Source of the DNA: Mesostigma viride | Taxonomy: Eukaryota; Streptophyta; Mesostigmatophyceae; Mesostigmatales; Mesostigmataceae | Direction of reading: 5' to 3' | DNA length: 64,000 nucleotides | Assembly (NCBI GenBank): GCA_009746045.1 | Contig: RPFO01000156.1 | Span: 3,281,262 to 3,345,261 of the forward strand | In this document: in pieces, positions 11,636-21,835 of the stretch | How positions within the stretch are numbered: position 1 is the stretch's first letter | How the letters are laid out: each line of letters starts with the position of its first letter | Made by a program: the position numbers and the translations under genes | The notes under the pieces: generated by a model | Told to the model about the DNA's origin: nothing | What the model saw: only the letters and a program-made list of their open reading frames with translations | Database searches by the model: none

Positions 11636-12666
11636 ATAGCCCTGAGAAGGGGCATATGAGCCTATAATACATTCTAAGCTACTTCCTGCAAGGGTGGGAA
11701 TGTAAACAACACTTGCTCTAGGTGCACCAGGGCACCCGCACCCTCATGGTCTATCACGCTATGCCTGGGTAAGGGGGGAGCATGCCTGTGAGGGGGAAGA
11801 TCATCATGGCTATACAAGAGCTATGGCATGGCTTCTCAGCAGAGAGTGACTCCCTGCATGGGCACAACATTACTAAATAAGGCTAGGCATCGTCTGGAGT
11901 GTGGCACATCATCATAGGCACACATGTACATGATTAAATAAAGCGCGGGGCTTAGCTGGGATAGTGCCTCTAGGAGGCGTACATGTACATGGCCACGGTC
12001 TATCTATTCTGCACTACTACTGCTGTATTCCCCTAAGCTGGGGCGTCTGGAGTCGCTGGGGCCGCGGGGGGGGGGGGTCGCCTGCCAAGGCTTGTGGCCG
12101 ACGTAGATGGCCGCCCCCTTCCAGTACACCGGCTGCCCCGCCTTGGTCTGCCGGAGCTGGAGGTAGGTCGGCCATAGCTCCCGTCGCCGTTGTTGCTGCG
12201 CCAGGGTCAAGTCGTCATCAAGGGTGAAGAGAGTCTTCTCGAGCCGCTTGCGGCGTCTGAGAAAAGAAATCGTGTCCGCCGGGGTCTTAAAGGTGAGGAG
12301 GAGCGGGGGCGGCCCTGCCTTACCCCGCGCGCGGGGAAGGCGGTGAGCAGCCAGCTCTATCTCACCGTTAATAAGGCCCATGCGACCAAGGATTTCTCTC
12401 TCAAACGCACGCAAAAGCTTCTCGGAATTCTCACCTTCCTCCATCTTGAAGTTCTTGACAATGACGTTGAGGCTGCGCTTGGCGAGCTCGGCCTCCTCGC
12501 GGAGGTCAAGCGTCTGCCGTTGAAGCTGGGCTCAGACGGCGGAGGTGGTGGAGGTGGTATGTTGCTTAAGCATGTCCGCCCAGGTGGTGATGGGAGGAGC
12601 ATCGCCGGCCAGGCCAGCCGAGGCTGGCTTGGCGGCAATGTCCTTCACCGCCTGGGCGGTGAGGCC
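10564..12666. repeat. Inverted repeat of about 1 kb per arm
   Basis: Arms 10564-11579 and about 11638-12666 are the same element sequence in opposite orientations, separated by about 58 bp. The arms are visibly very similar but not identical. They arise because copy b inserted into copy a/c of its own family. A read-through transcript would fold into a long hairpin. Confidence 0.75.
11636..12666 (-). mobile_element. ORF1-only element, copy a/c, main part
   Basis: Minus-strand continuation of the copy whose 3' end is at 9573-9640. It is 5'-truncated at 12666. The frame 12444-12004 is uninterrupted and contains MEEGENSEKL, FLRRRKRLEK, LDDDLTLAQQQ and YWKGAAIYVG, the conserved C-terminal ORF1 block. 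The 3' UTR extends down to the insertion point of copy b. Confidence 0.8.
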
Positions 12667-12674
12667 TCCGTTGG
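12665..12674 (-). mobile_element. Severed 3' tip of LINE copy R4
   Basis: CCTCCGTTGG here, joined through the 8-bp TSD GGGGTCAT to 19153 onward, rebuilds a 3' terminus matching that of the ORF1-only family. LINE A inserted inside it. Confidence 0.6.
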
Positions 12675-12710
12675 GGGGTCATTAATTAATTAATTAATTA
12701 ATTAATAGAC

Positions 12711-12729
12711 ACGTGACTGCGTCACGTGA
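12711..12729. repeat. LINE 3'-end palindrome, copy 1
   Basis: CACGTGAC and GTCACGTG flank TGC, next to a TTAA-type tail. The same 19-bp palindrome beside the same tail type recurs at 14983-15001, so it marks a LINE 3' terminus. Confidence 0.7.
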
Positions 12730-12783
12730 GCATAAGTCCTCAGTGGGAGGGGAACATGGGATGGAATGGATGGTATAAGCTAT

Positions 12784-13835
12784 CTAGGTCCTAGTTACAG
12801 GGGTGTGGGCACCGCGGCCCGAATCGCTATGAATGCCATACTTGGTCACACGCGGAGCCCCCACAGGCTTGGGGGTGGTCTCCTTCATCACTACTTGCCA
12901 TCTATCCTTGCGCACCATCTGCCTCCATATTACAGACAAACCAGGAGGCTGCCCGGGGGTGAGCCCGTCACGTCTAGTGTAGCACATGTCCATGCCGAGT
13001 CTATCACGAAAAGTCCACTGACGGGTGGCGGCCCTGCCGCGCGCGGCCGGGGGCACGCCAGGTGAGGACATATCGCCCAGGCTGGGCGGGCTTGGTGCCA
13101 GCTAGTCTATCTGATGGATCTACCTGATCTGTGCGGGCCAGGTGCCCGGCTAGGCCCAGGCGCCTGTGCCTAAGAATGTGGGAAACATAGGGCAAATCAG
13201 CGTACAAATCCTCATTACTAATGTGCAAACCAAGGGGGATGTTAAGGGCCTGGCGCAGCATCTTGGTGACGGCGCCGTCGAGTCGTTGCTCCAGCTCCTG
13301 CGTCAGTGTCCACGTCTCGGCGCCGTAGGTCAGGATCGTCAGAATGACGACCTTGAAGAGGTCACGCTTGACGATCCGGGGTAGGGCGGGGTTGCTCCAC
13401 CAGCGGCGGTGGTCATGGAGGTGCCACGCCATGCCGATCCGTGTCGTCATGTCGTCCTCGCAGTTGGGAAGCCAACTGCCGAGCAGCTTGAAGCGGCCTG
13501 AAGGAGGGTAGTTGACCTCGGCATCGTCTAAGAGGCGGAGTGTGGGTGGGGGCCCTGCCATGCCGAGGGCCAGGGCCTCCGTTTTGGGGCTGATTTCTAG
13601 ACCAACCGCCCGAGCCTCGAGCGCCAGGCAGTCCAGCCAAAGTTGGGCACTGGACTCCGGCTTCTCGATTAGCGTGATGTCGTCGGCATAAATGAGGTCA
13701 GCTAGTAAATTCTGCTTGTTAGTCGGCCTCCCTTCCCCAAGCTCGTTCGTGATCGCTACGCCAGGGGCACGGCCTGCAATGCTAGCAAAGCGAGCACGTG
13801 CCTGGCGCATAACATAATCCACGACAATAATAAAC
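12784..13835 (-). pseudogene. LINE A reverse transcriptase, C-terminal half
   Basis: From FIIVVDYVMR onward: catalytic LIYADDITLIE (about 13690), RFKLLGSWLP, LTYGAETWTLT, LDGAVTKMLRQ and RHRRLGLAGHLART, then a tail with LSVIWRQM. This motif set is typical of RTE/CR1-like LINEs. The frame is open from 13822 to 13004, and the tail reads in another frame (13071-12784). The N-terminal half is at 18119-19144. Confidence 0.8.
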
Positions 13836-13891
13836 AGGTACGGCGTGTAGTACTCCTACACACAGATCTCGAGTGATTTATCTAGTACCAT

Positions 13892-14661
13892 CAAGCATAT
13901 ACTGCCGCACATGCGGAGGAGGTGGAGACACTTGCCGCCGAAATCAATCGCCACACGGCCGCCAACCAGCACAAGGCGGCCTGGCGCTCTCTCGACCGTC
14001 TCACCGGACGCCGGGAAACGCAACGGGCTGACATCCCAGGCACCCCCAGTGAACGCCTTGAGATTTGGTTCAGCTCCCAGGCCAAACTATCAGGGGCCCC
14101 TGGCCCGCCCCCCCCGCTTGACCCCGCTGCCGCTGCACGCCCTGCGGCCAGCCGAGGCGGCCCCATTGAGCCCCCGCAGGCGCCCACCAGCGAGACGGAC
14201 TACCTAGTCCCACCGCTCTCCGGCCCCTTGGTGGACGGCCCCCACGACAAGTGGACTCCCCAGGAATGGGCTGCTGCCATCTCCACCCTCCGCAATGATG
14301 CTGCCATGGGAGTGGACAATATTTCACCGGAAGTGGTTAAGATGCCTGAGCTTGAGCCTTTCCTCCGGGGTGTTTGCAACCGGATTCTACGAGATGGCCT
14401 CCCCCCGCCGACGTATTGGAAGACCGCTGTCCGGGTCATGCTGTACAAGGGCAAGGGGTCCGCCGCGGATACCGGCAACTACCGCGGTGTATGCCTCCAA
14501 AGCTGCGTGCTGAAAGTCTTCATGCGTCTCCTGCTGAACCGCATGCGCGCCAGCCTCGATCCCCACCTAGGTGAGTCCCAGATGGGCTTCCGTGTTGGTC
14601 GCAATTGTGTTATGGTCACTATTACCGCGCGCCGCCTGATCGAGGAAGTGGGCCGCCTGGC
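13892..14661 (+). pseudogene. LINE B RT, N-terminal half
   Basis: Open from the truncation point: a helical linker (EEVETLAAEINRHTA), WTPQEWAAAISTLRNDAAMGVDNIS (RT motif 0/1 region), LYKGKG, GNYRGVCLQS and ESQMGFRVGRN. It ends at the hAT insertion. The last codons join in frame to 16364 onward when the hAT element and one TSD copy are removed. Confidence 0.85.
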
Positions 14662-16363
14662 CAGTGTGAGCCAGTACGGCAATACGGCAATACGGCAAAA
14701 CCTCGGCGTATTGCGTATTGCCGTATTATACGCGTATTATACGCGTATTATACGCCAAAAAAAAAAAAGTGGTTTTTTGACCGGAAAAGTGGATTTTCAA
14801 TTAGGATAAAATATTCTAAGGTGTTTATCCCATGGGCGTGCCTCTCAAAAACTCTAGCTAATGTCTCAATCTTGATGAAAAACAATACAATGCACGTAGA
14901 GGTCGCCGGTAGCCGTTTGACACTCACTTGGTTGTCTCATCAATTGTATGAAGTGTAATTAATTAATTAATTAGTTAATTATCACGTGACTGCGTCACGT
15001 GGGTGCCAATACAAAGTAGAGGAACCTTCAACCCCTGTACACAATGAGAGGGAGGGAGGGCGCCCTAGCTTCTCTCACTGCCACCGCCCACCAGTCGGTG
15101 GGCAGGCCACATCGAGCGCTCTATCCACATCACGGGGCCGGGGCGCATCACTGTGGGACAACCATTATTAACGATACCAGAGGTAGGCTGAAGCATAGCT
15201 GATGCTGTACAAGAAAGGTGAAGTGGGCTCAACGGGCGTCTGCTAAGGCATAAGCAAATGGCCACGCTGAGCCATGGCTGGGCTAATGTGATTGCGTTCA
15301 TGCCACTCTAAACCGTTGGGGCTACTCTAAGCCGTTGGGGCTAGATCAGTATACTATGCTCGAGAAATACATGGCAAGTCATGCTATAATGTAAAAGCTA
15401 TGTCGATTGCCCTCTTCTAGACAGCTGGTTAGAATCTATTCTGGGGGAGCCCTAGGGGGTGTCGACAGTTTGTTGTTTACATAAAGGTCATGAAGTGTGA
15501 TACTCATCCACTGCATGGTATATAGATTGCTAATTGAACTAATTCCTTATTACAACCATGAACTTATTGATAGGTATACGATTCGACCCAAAACCTTGAT
15601 ACAGTATGCAATAAAACGTGAACAGGATAGCACATACCAGATCAAAACCGCAGATTAATTACCTTCCTTGCTGGAGCTAGCCGGATGCCCACCTCATCGA
15701 TGTAGCTGCGAGCCGCTTTCCTGGCCGTCGTCGCCAATAAAACATGTCAGCAATATATTTTACACATCTATCCGCGTACAAACGTATCGACTTATTTCCC
15801 GCCTAGTAACAGTTAGCACATGCACGGCGACCGACCTGGTCGCTGATCAAACGACGTTGCTGCACCGAGCATAGGGTCGAGACATATCTGCGCACACCCA
15901 GGCGTTGCCTCCCAATGATATACGCTGTTTAGGACCTATGGATCATGCCTGCAAAATTGCAGTTCAAAATGTCAAGCCATGCTCCCATACCAGTCAGATT
16001 TCTGCACCTCCATGGCCGCGGAGGTCAACTATCATATTTATGCAAGTCGGTCTCGTTTTGCCATCGTTTACCCACGCCGTCAACTGGCAGAGATGACAAG
16101 CGGGACCAACCGTAGGCCCGTACTCCCCAAGTACGGTTCAGGCTGCGTACCTGCCTAGGTCAGCAACGCCAAAACTAGCTCTGGCGCCAAATTCCGGAGC
16201 CGGGCGCCGTATAATACGCGAAAAATACGTATTATGCGCCGTATTGGCGTTGAGAACGCAATACGCCGTATTTCTAGTACGTTAGTACGCCAAACCCCGC
16301 CGTATTGTATAATACGGCGTATTTACCGTATTATACGGCGTATTGGCGTTCACTGCGCCTGGC
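14654..16363. mobile_element. Non-autonomous hAT-type DNA transposon
   Basis: The element is 14662-16355 (1694 bp), starting CAGTG and ending CACTG, with 8-bp TSD CGCCTGGC at 14654-14661 and 16356-16363. The 8-bp duplication and CAG-type terminal inverted repeats are hAT hallmarks. Both ends are packed with AATACG/CGTATT subterminal repeats in both orientations, as expected for transposase binding. No transposase frame is visible. An internal LINE 3' fragment at 14957-15489 accounts for about 530 bp, so the original element was about 1.15 kb. Confidence 0.85.
14957..15489 (-). mobile_element. LINE 3' fragment inside the hAT element
   Basis: The tail of TTAA units (14957-14980) and palindrome CACGTGACTGCGTCACGTG (14983-15001) match the LINE A 3' end. 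A 9-bp TSD ATGAAGTGT lies at 14948-14956 and 15490-15498. It is heavily 5'-truncated with no coding part. Internal sequence beyond the palindrome does not match LINE A, so it may be another subfamily. Confidence 0.65.
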
Positions 16364-17731
16364 CCCCGGCCTCTTGCCATTGCTATTGATCTTCGTGGAT
16401 TACACCAAGGCATTCGATACGGTTATATGGGACGCCCTGTGGGTGGTCCTTCACCTGTTCCGTGTCCCATCGTACATCGTTGAGATCATCCGCCAGTTCT
16501 ATGAAGGGTCCCAAGCCCAGGTCCGTACCGCCGACGGCGTCACTCCGGCGTTTCCCCTGCACACCGGGGTGTGGCAGGGCTGTGTGCTCTCCCCATATCT
16601 ATTCATCATTATGGTGGACTATATTATGCGGCGTGCACAAGCCCGCTTCGCCCGGGTGGAGGGGCGCCCGCCGGGGATCGAGGTCACGGAGTACGCCAGC
16701 TACGGCGGGGTTGACCCACCCTACCGCCTGAGCGATCTGATCTACGCTGATGACACGACACTCGTGGAAACCCCAGAGTCAGCCCAACTGTGGCTAGACA
16801 GCTTATCACTGGAAGCGCGGGCGGTGGGGCTTATGATCAGCAAGAAAACGGAGGTCATGGCCATCGGCTTCCCTGCTGGGATAGCCCCACCCACCCTCCT
16901 CTTGCTAGACGGCAGCCCCGTCCCCCCGGCGACTCGCTTCAAGCTCCTTGGCAGCTGGCTTCCCTCCACGGCCGACGACATCAACACCCGCATTGGCCAG
17001 GCCTGGGCGGCCCTCCGCCGCCTCGACAGGTTCTGGACCTGTCGCTACCTGAGTGAGCGACGCAAGCGCATTCTGTTCAAGGCCCTTGTCCTCAGCATCC
17101 TCCTTTATGGCTGCGAGGCGTGGACCCTGGACCAGGCGCTGAGCCAGCAGCTTGACGGCACCGTCACTCGAATGCTCCGTCATATCCTCGGCGTCCGCTA
17201 CCAAGAACGCCGCACCCGGGCCGAGCTCTACTGCGAGCTCCCTCTTGTCACCCATACCATCCGACACCGCCGCCTCCTCTTTGCCGGCCATCTTGCCCGC
17301 ACAGACCAAGTGAATACCGATGTGGGCCCTGCCGGGGGGCTTAAGACGGGCCAACCATGCAGGTAGACACCTCCTCCTATGGCAGGGTCCCCTTGTCCCA
17401 TCTCAACCCACTGGCAAACTTGCGCGCGCCGGGCACCGGCGCGGCGCGACCCGGACCTATGTGACACAACTGCTTGAAGATGCAGGGCTTCTGGGACTAT
17501 CCGTACTCCGCGCCCGCATGATTGACAAGGAGAAATGGGCTGCCATCTACGATAAGCACCTCCCCGAGGGGTATGCTCCTGTTTTCTCCCCACGGGCCCC
17601 GCGGCCCGTTCACTAGCCAGGGTAGAAGTCCGCAGGTGGAGGTTATTGGTCCTGAGGATAGCCGCTACACTACCGCCTCGTCTGCCATTACAGTAGAGGA
17701 CAGCTCGGATGAGGATTACATCCCCATCTAG
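16364..17731 (+). pseudogene. LINE B RT, C-terminal half
   Basis: Continues with LLIFVDYTKAFD (motif A), GVWQGCVLSPYLF, LIYADDTTLVE (catalytic DD), RFKLLGSWLP, LLYGCEAWTLD, LDGTVTRMLRH and RRLLFAGHLART. The frame breaks near 17350; the C-terminal tail then reads LLEDAGLLGL and KEKWAAIYDKHL to a stop near 17616. Apart from the hAT insertion and this one shift the preserved frame is open, so LINE B is young relative to the other copies. Confidence 0.85.
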
Positions 17732-17944
17732 TGCTTAACGGTTGGGGGATGATGCAGACGATATTTGTCTAACCTTTTGTGTAATTATTTTTCTAATGAG
17801 ATTAGCATAGTACTCCGTGGCATGCCTTTGCGCATGACACGCAAGTACTTACTTACTTACTTATCTAGTACCAAATCCGAAAGGCTTGCATCACTCCCCG
17901 GACAGGAGAACTTTTGCGGATGACTGTAGGTGTAAGTTGGCGAT

Positions 17945-18030
17945 GCCATGGTAACCGGAGACGTCCGTCCTATAGTCAGCAAAATTGGTGCGAGAGGTCC
18001 CCAGTTCGATTCCGGTCGGATTCATTTGCA
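17945..18030 (+). other. tRNA-like segment of the SINE-like element
   Basis: GGTCCCCAGTTCGATTCCGG (about 17997-18016) has the TpsiC loop and B-box form. The TpsiC stem has mismatches and no clean anticodon or acceptor stem forms, so it is a degenerate tRNA-derived promoter rather than a tRNA gene. Confidence 0.4.
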
Positions 18031-18118
18031 GATCGCGTTTTCCGCGTTTTCCGCGGCCCGGCACTGAACGCAAAGGTTTTCACCTTAATTGCGGAGTGCC
18101 TGATCAGAAGGTACGGCG

Positions 18119-19144
18119 ACAGGACGCAACCCTGCCAGACGCCGGTCTGCAGTGGGCAGGGCGGGGTAATGCCGTGTTGAGTGCGCACCGATTCAAGTGG
18201 TCGACCCCTCATACAGCGTGCGGATGACGGTAATCAGGGGAGTGGGGACGCGAGCGCGAGCAAGTACAGCCCATAGAGCGTCCCAGAGGATCAAAAGAAT
18301 GTCGACAGAATCAAAAGCCTTGATGAAGTCGACGAAGATCAGGATGGCGGGAAACTCACCATGCAGGTTGCAGGAGAGCGATTTCCTCGAAGAGGCGACG
18401 CGCGACGAAGATGGCCATGACGGTGTTGCGCCCAGGACGGAAGCCCATTTGACTTTCCCCAAGGTGACAGTGGAGAGCAGAACGAAGGCGGTTGAGGATC
18501 ATGCGCATGAACAACTTGAGTGTGGCGCTCTGGATGCAGACTCCTCTGTAGTTGGCGGGGTCGTCAGAGGAACCTTTGTTTTTGTACAGCATAATACGGT
18601 AGCTGTGCTGCCACTCAGGAATCGGCGGCGCGTCGGCAAGCAGGATCCGGTTGCAGACGTCAAGCAGGAACCCCGTGAGCGCCGTCAGTTTAATCACCGG
18701 GGCTGGGAGCTGGTCAGGTCCAACGGCGGCGTAGAAGCGGAGTTGCTTGGCGGCGGTGCTCAGCTCTAGCTCGGTGAACGGCGGGAGCTCGTTGGGGTCG
18801 GCCAGGGGTTCCGTCAGGGCCGGCTGGGTACGTGTAGTCCTGCTCAGCGGCGGGCGGCGTGGGCGGCGCAGGGACGTCCGCCGGTGCTACTGCCAGGCGT
18901 GCGGCCGCCAGAGGGCCAAGCGGCGGAGGCGGCGGGGGGGCGCCGAGCAGCCGGGACTGGGAGGAATACCACAGGTCGAGCTGCTGCTGCGGTGAGCCAG
19001 AGAGCGTCCGCGGCGCCGGCTGCGCGCCGCCGGCGGGCCGTTGGGCGTGACGCAGGCGGGGCCAGGCGTACTTGCCGTGCTGGTCCTTGAGGTGGGCGAA
19101 GTACTCGCGGACATGAAGGTCCTCCTGCTCCTTGGTCGCCTGCC
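18119..19144 (-). pseudogene. LINE A reverse transcriptase, N-terminal half
   Basis: Minus-strand reading in several frames: linker with LDLWYSSQSRLLGAP, then LYKNKGS, ANYRGVCIQSATLK, ESQMGFRPGRNTVMAIFVARR, ILIFVDFIKAFDSV (motif A) and GVWQGCVLSPYL. It joins the C-terminal half at 13835 once the nested insertion is removed. Frameshifts lie near 18360-18460 and 18700. Confidence 0.75.
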
Positions 19145-19152
19145 GGGGTCAT

Positions 19153-20940
19153 GTAGCACATATTCCTTGATGGGTTGACCAGTGGTGGAAAGGAGAGAGC
19201 CGCGTAATCTAATAACTATCCTAACGCTAAGCTACCTAGTCTAGAAAAATCCTAACTGCCCTACTCGTCAAAACGCCTCCTCCGCTTGGGGGGAGGTGGC
19301 TTGCCCACAGCTGGGTCGGGCGTATGAGCCTTGACAATCTTCTGCCACCGCGTCTTGTTCTGCATGGCAGTCCAAAGAAGGGAGAGAGAGTGGATGCGGT
19401 ATTCAAACTGGGCTGGGACCAGTAGGTCATCCAGCAACACCTGTACGTAGTTCGTGACATGTTTCCCTACCCTTTTGGGAATGTCCTTGGGGCCACTAGG
19501 CCAGGTCAGAGCCCTGGCTGGCCAAGCCGCTGGGGGCCTGCCAGACCAAGGGCGGTGTCGACCTGGCTAGTGCGAGCAAGGTGTCCTACAAATGCTATCC
19601 TACGCTGCCTAATCTCGTCCGAAATACGAGGCATGCCCTGATACAAAGACTCTGATGACGGGCGCTTGGAAAACCCTACGTTCAAGACCTGTCGGAGCAT
19701 CCTGTAAACTGTGCCGTCTAGCCTAGCTGCCAGTGTGGGTGTGAGTGTCCACGCCTCGGCGCCATACGTGAGCACCGTGAGGACGAGGACCTTGAAGAGC
19801 ATGCGCTTGCGGTGGTCGCCCAGGCTCTTGGAGCGCCAGTAGGTGTTGAGCGAACGAAGCCTAGCCCAGGCCAGGCCGATGCGGGTGTCCACATCGTCGG
19901 CGGTGTCATGCAGGGAGCCAGCTCCCTAACAGCTTGAAGCGATCGCGGAATTACGGGACCGTCGTCCCATCGAGCAGGCGCGGCAGCGGCGGTGTACTGG
20001 AGGCCCCAATCACCATCGCCTCAGTTTTGACACTATAATCTCCAACCCCACCGCCCTCACGCCTCCAGGCCCAGACAGTCCAGCCAGGTCTGAATGTGCT
20101 CGGGGCGCGCGATGAGGGTGGTGTCATCCGCATAAATCAGGTCGGCCAGGCAGTAACCAGGTCGAACCCCGCCATGCTCTTTCTCATTACTGAAGGATGT
20201 CCAAGCCTGGCTCGAACCCCTTAAGAGCAGTAAAGCGCGCACGTGCTCGGCGCATGACGTGATCCACGACAATAATGAACAGGTATGGCCGGGACAGGAC
20301 ACAACCTTGCCACACCCCGTGGTGAAGGGGGAATGGTGGGGTGGTGCCTTCCGCAGACTCACTACTGCCTGTGAGCCCTCATACAGTCGGCGAATGGCAG
20401 CAATAAACGCAGGTGGCACTCGATCCAGAGCTAGGATGGCCCAAAGAGCCTCCCAGAGGACCGTGTCAAAGGCCTTGATATAGTCAACAAAAATGAAGAC
20501 CAGCGGCAAACTGTCAGGGGGAAGGCGACGCACCTCCTCCATCAACCGGCGCGCGACAAACACAGCCATGACAGTGTTACGGCCACGACGGAAACCCATC
20601 TGAGACTCACCCAGGTGTGGGTCCAGCGCGGCGCGGAGCCTGTGCAGCATCATGCGCATATGAAGATCTTCAGCGCGGCGCTCTGGAGGCAGACACCCCT
20701 GTAGTTACCGGGGTCAGCAGCAGAGCCCCTCTTGTACAGCATGACGCGGATGGCCGTCTGCCACTCAGCAGGCGCGGAGGCTCGTCAGAAAGCAGGACAC
20801 GGTTGCAGAACGCCAGCAGAAGATCCCTAGCCGCCGGATCACTGGGGTCTTCAGCAGCTCAGCAGAAAGGTGGTCCGGGCACCGACCGCCGCATCGTACC
20901 GCAGGCGAGCAAGGGCGCCGTCCAATTCCTGGGCCGGTAA
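19153..20940 (-). mobile_element. LINE copy R4 (RT-encoding, decayed)
   Basis: RT pieces in order on the minus strand: ELDGALARLRYDAAVG; GNYRGVCLQSAALK; ESQMGFRRGRNTVMAVFVARR; VFIFVDYIKAFD; YCLADLIYADDTTLIA; RIGLAWARL; LTYGAEAWTLT; LDGTVYRMLRQ; RRIAFVGHLART. A basic C-terminus (PPPPKRRRRFDE) ends at a stop near 19260. There are several frameshifts. The 3' UTR reaches LINE A and finishes at 12665-12674. Its 5' end abuts R5 without a clear TSD. Confidence 0.75.
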
Positions 20941-21835
20941 GGGACACGGGAGCCATCAAGGAGGAAGAGGTCTGGCAGATTGTCGTGGCCGACCGCCAGG
21001 GCCTCTGTCTTTTTGGTGATCTGAGTCCCACCAGTAATGCGGGTCTCAGTGGCTAGACAGTCAAGCCAGGTCTGCATGTGCTCTGTACTCCTCGAGGAGG
21101 TACGTGGTGTCGTCGGCGTAAATCAATTTCCGCTAGCATTATCTGTACGTGTCAGCCCCAACGTGCCAACGCCGGTTGGCTACCAGCACTCCGGGTTCCC
21201 GACCCGTACGTCACGCGGGCAACACGCTTGCGAGATTGGGTACGTCATTCACGTAGTCCACCACAAGGATGAACAAGTATATGGCAAGAGCATGCAGCCT
21301 CAGTGCCACATATTCCCTTTTGGAGAGGGCATGGGGGCGTGGACCCATACGAAGTGCGCACCGAGGTGGTGGACCCTTCATACAGTTTGCGTATGACCGC
21401 AATTAGAGGCGCGGGAATCCGGAGCAGAGCCAGAATGTGCCACAACGCAGACCAGAGCACCGAGTCGAAGCCAGCCTTGATAAAGTCCACCAGCACAAGG
21501 TGCAAAGGAGACTCACCAGGCCTGAGGCGGTTGCGATTCCTCCACGAGGCATCGAGTGTAGCAAAGAGCGCCTGCACTGTGTTGCGACCGGGACGGAAGC
21601 CGAACTGGGTTTCACTAAGTTGTCCGTCCAGGGCAGCGCGCAGACGGTTCAGGATGAGCCGCATGAGGAGCTTGAGGGCTGCACTTTGGATGAAGACACC
21701 GGCCCTGTCAAGGAGACACGAGACTAAATAATTGATTAATTAATCAAGGAGACAAGTTACCCCCCTGTAGTTGCCCAGGTCAGCACTGAGGCGACCCTTT
21801 GTTTTTATACAGCATGGTTCTGACCCAACTGGACG
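20941..21835 (-). mobile_element. LINE copy R5, 3'-truncated
   Basis: Minus-strand RT pieces: MLYKNKGS; ALKLLMRLILNRLRAAL; ETQFGFRPGRNTVQALF; LVLVDFIKAGFDSVLW; LIYADDTT; ITKKTEALAVGHDNLPDLFLLDGS. It stops at LLDGSRVPY, where R4 begins. It is a somewhat divergent subfamily with one internal micro-insertion (21719-21743). A short N-terminal piece may continue beyond copy d, around 22079-22160. Confidence 0.65.
21708..21754 (+). mobile_element. 25-bp micro-insertion with 11-bp TSD
   Basis: TCAAGGAGACA at 21708-21718 and 21744-21754 brackets 25 bp ending in an ATTGATTAATTAA tail. This fits a LINE insertion truncated to little more than its tail. Confidence 0.5.

Larger units (their letters stand above)
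13891..17860 (+). mobile_element. LINE B (same family as LINE A), host of a hAT element
   Basis: A 5'-truncated plus-strand LINE with 13-bp TSD TTATCTAGTACCA (13878-13890 and 17861-17873) and an ACTT-repeat tail (about 17846-17860). It encodes RT from the N-terminal linker to the C-terminal tail, interrupted by a hAT transposon at 14662-16355. Confidence 0.85.
13846..18108 (+). mobile_element. SINE-like element (about 280 bp net) split by LINE B
   Basis: Flanked by the 10-bp TSD AGGTACGGCG. Without LINE B and one TSD copy it is 13846-13890 plus 17874-18108, about 280 bp. It contains a tRNA-like segment with B-box AGTTCGATTCC at 18003-18013. It has no open frame of its own. The ends show no clear terminal inverted repeat, so SINE is preferred, but the tRNA-like part is internal rather than at the 5' end, which is unusual. 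Confidence 0.5.
12683..19144 (-). mobile_element. LINE A with nested insertions
   Basis: A 5'-truncated minus-strand LINE. The 3' end has the palindrome CACGTGAC-TGC-GTCACGTG (12711-12729) and a (TTAA)n tail (12683-12708). An 8-bp TSD GGGGTCAT lies at 12675-12682 and 19145-19152. Its RT is split by a 4.26-kb insertion at 13846-18108 with TSD AGGTACGGCG (13836-13845 and 18109-18118). Removing it restores the RT motif SPYLFIIVVDY exactly. Confidence 0.8.
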
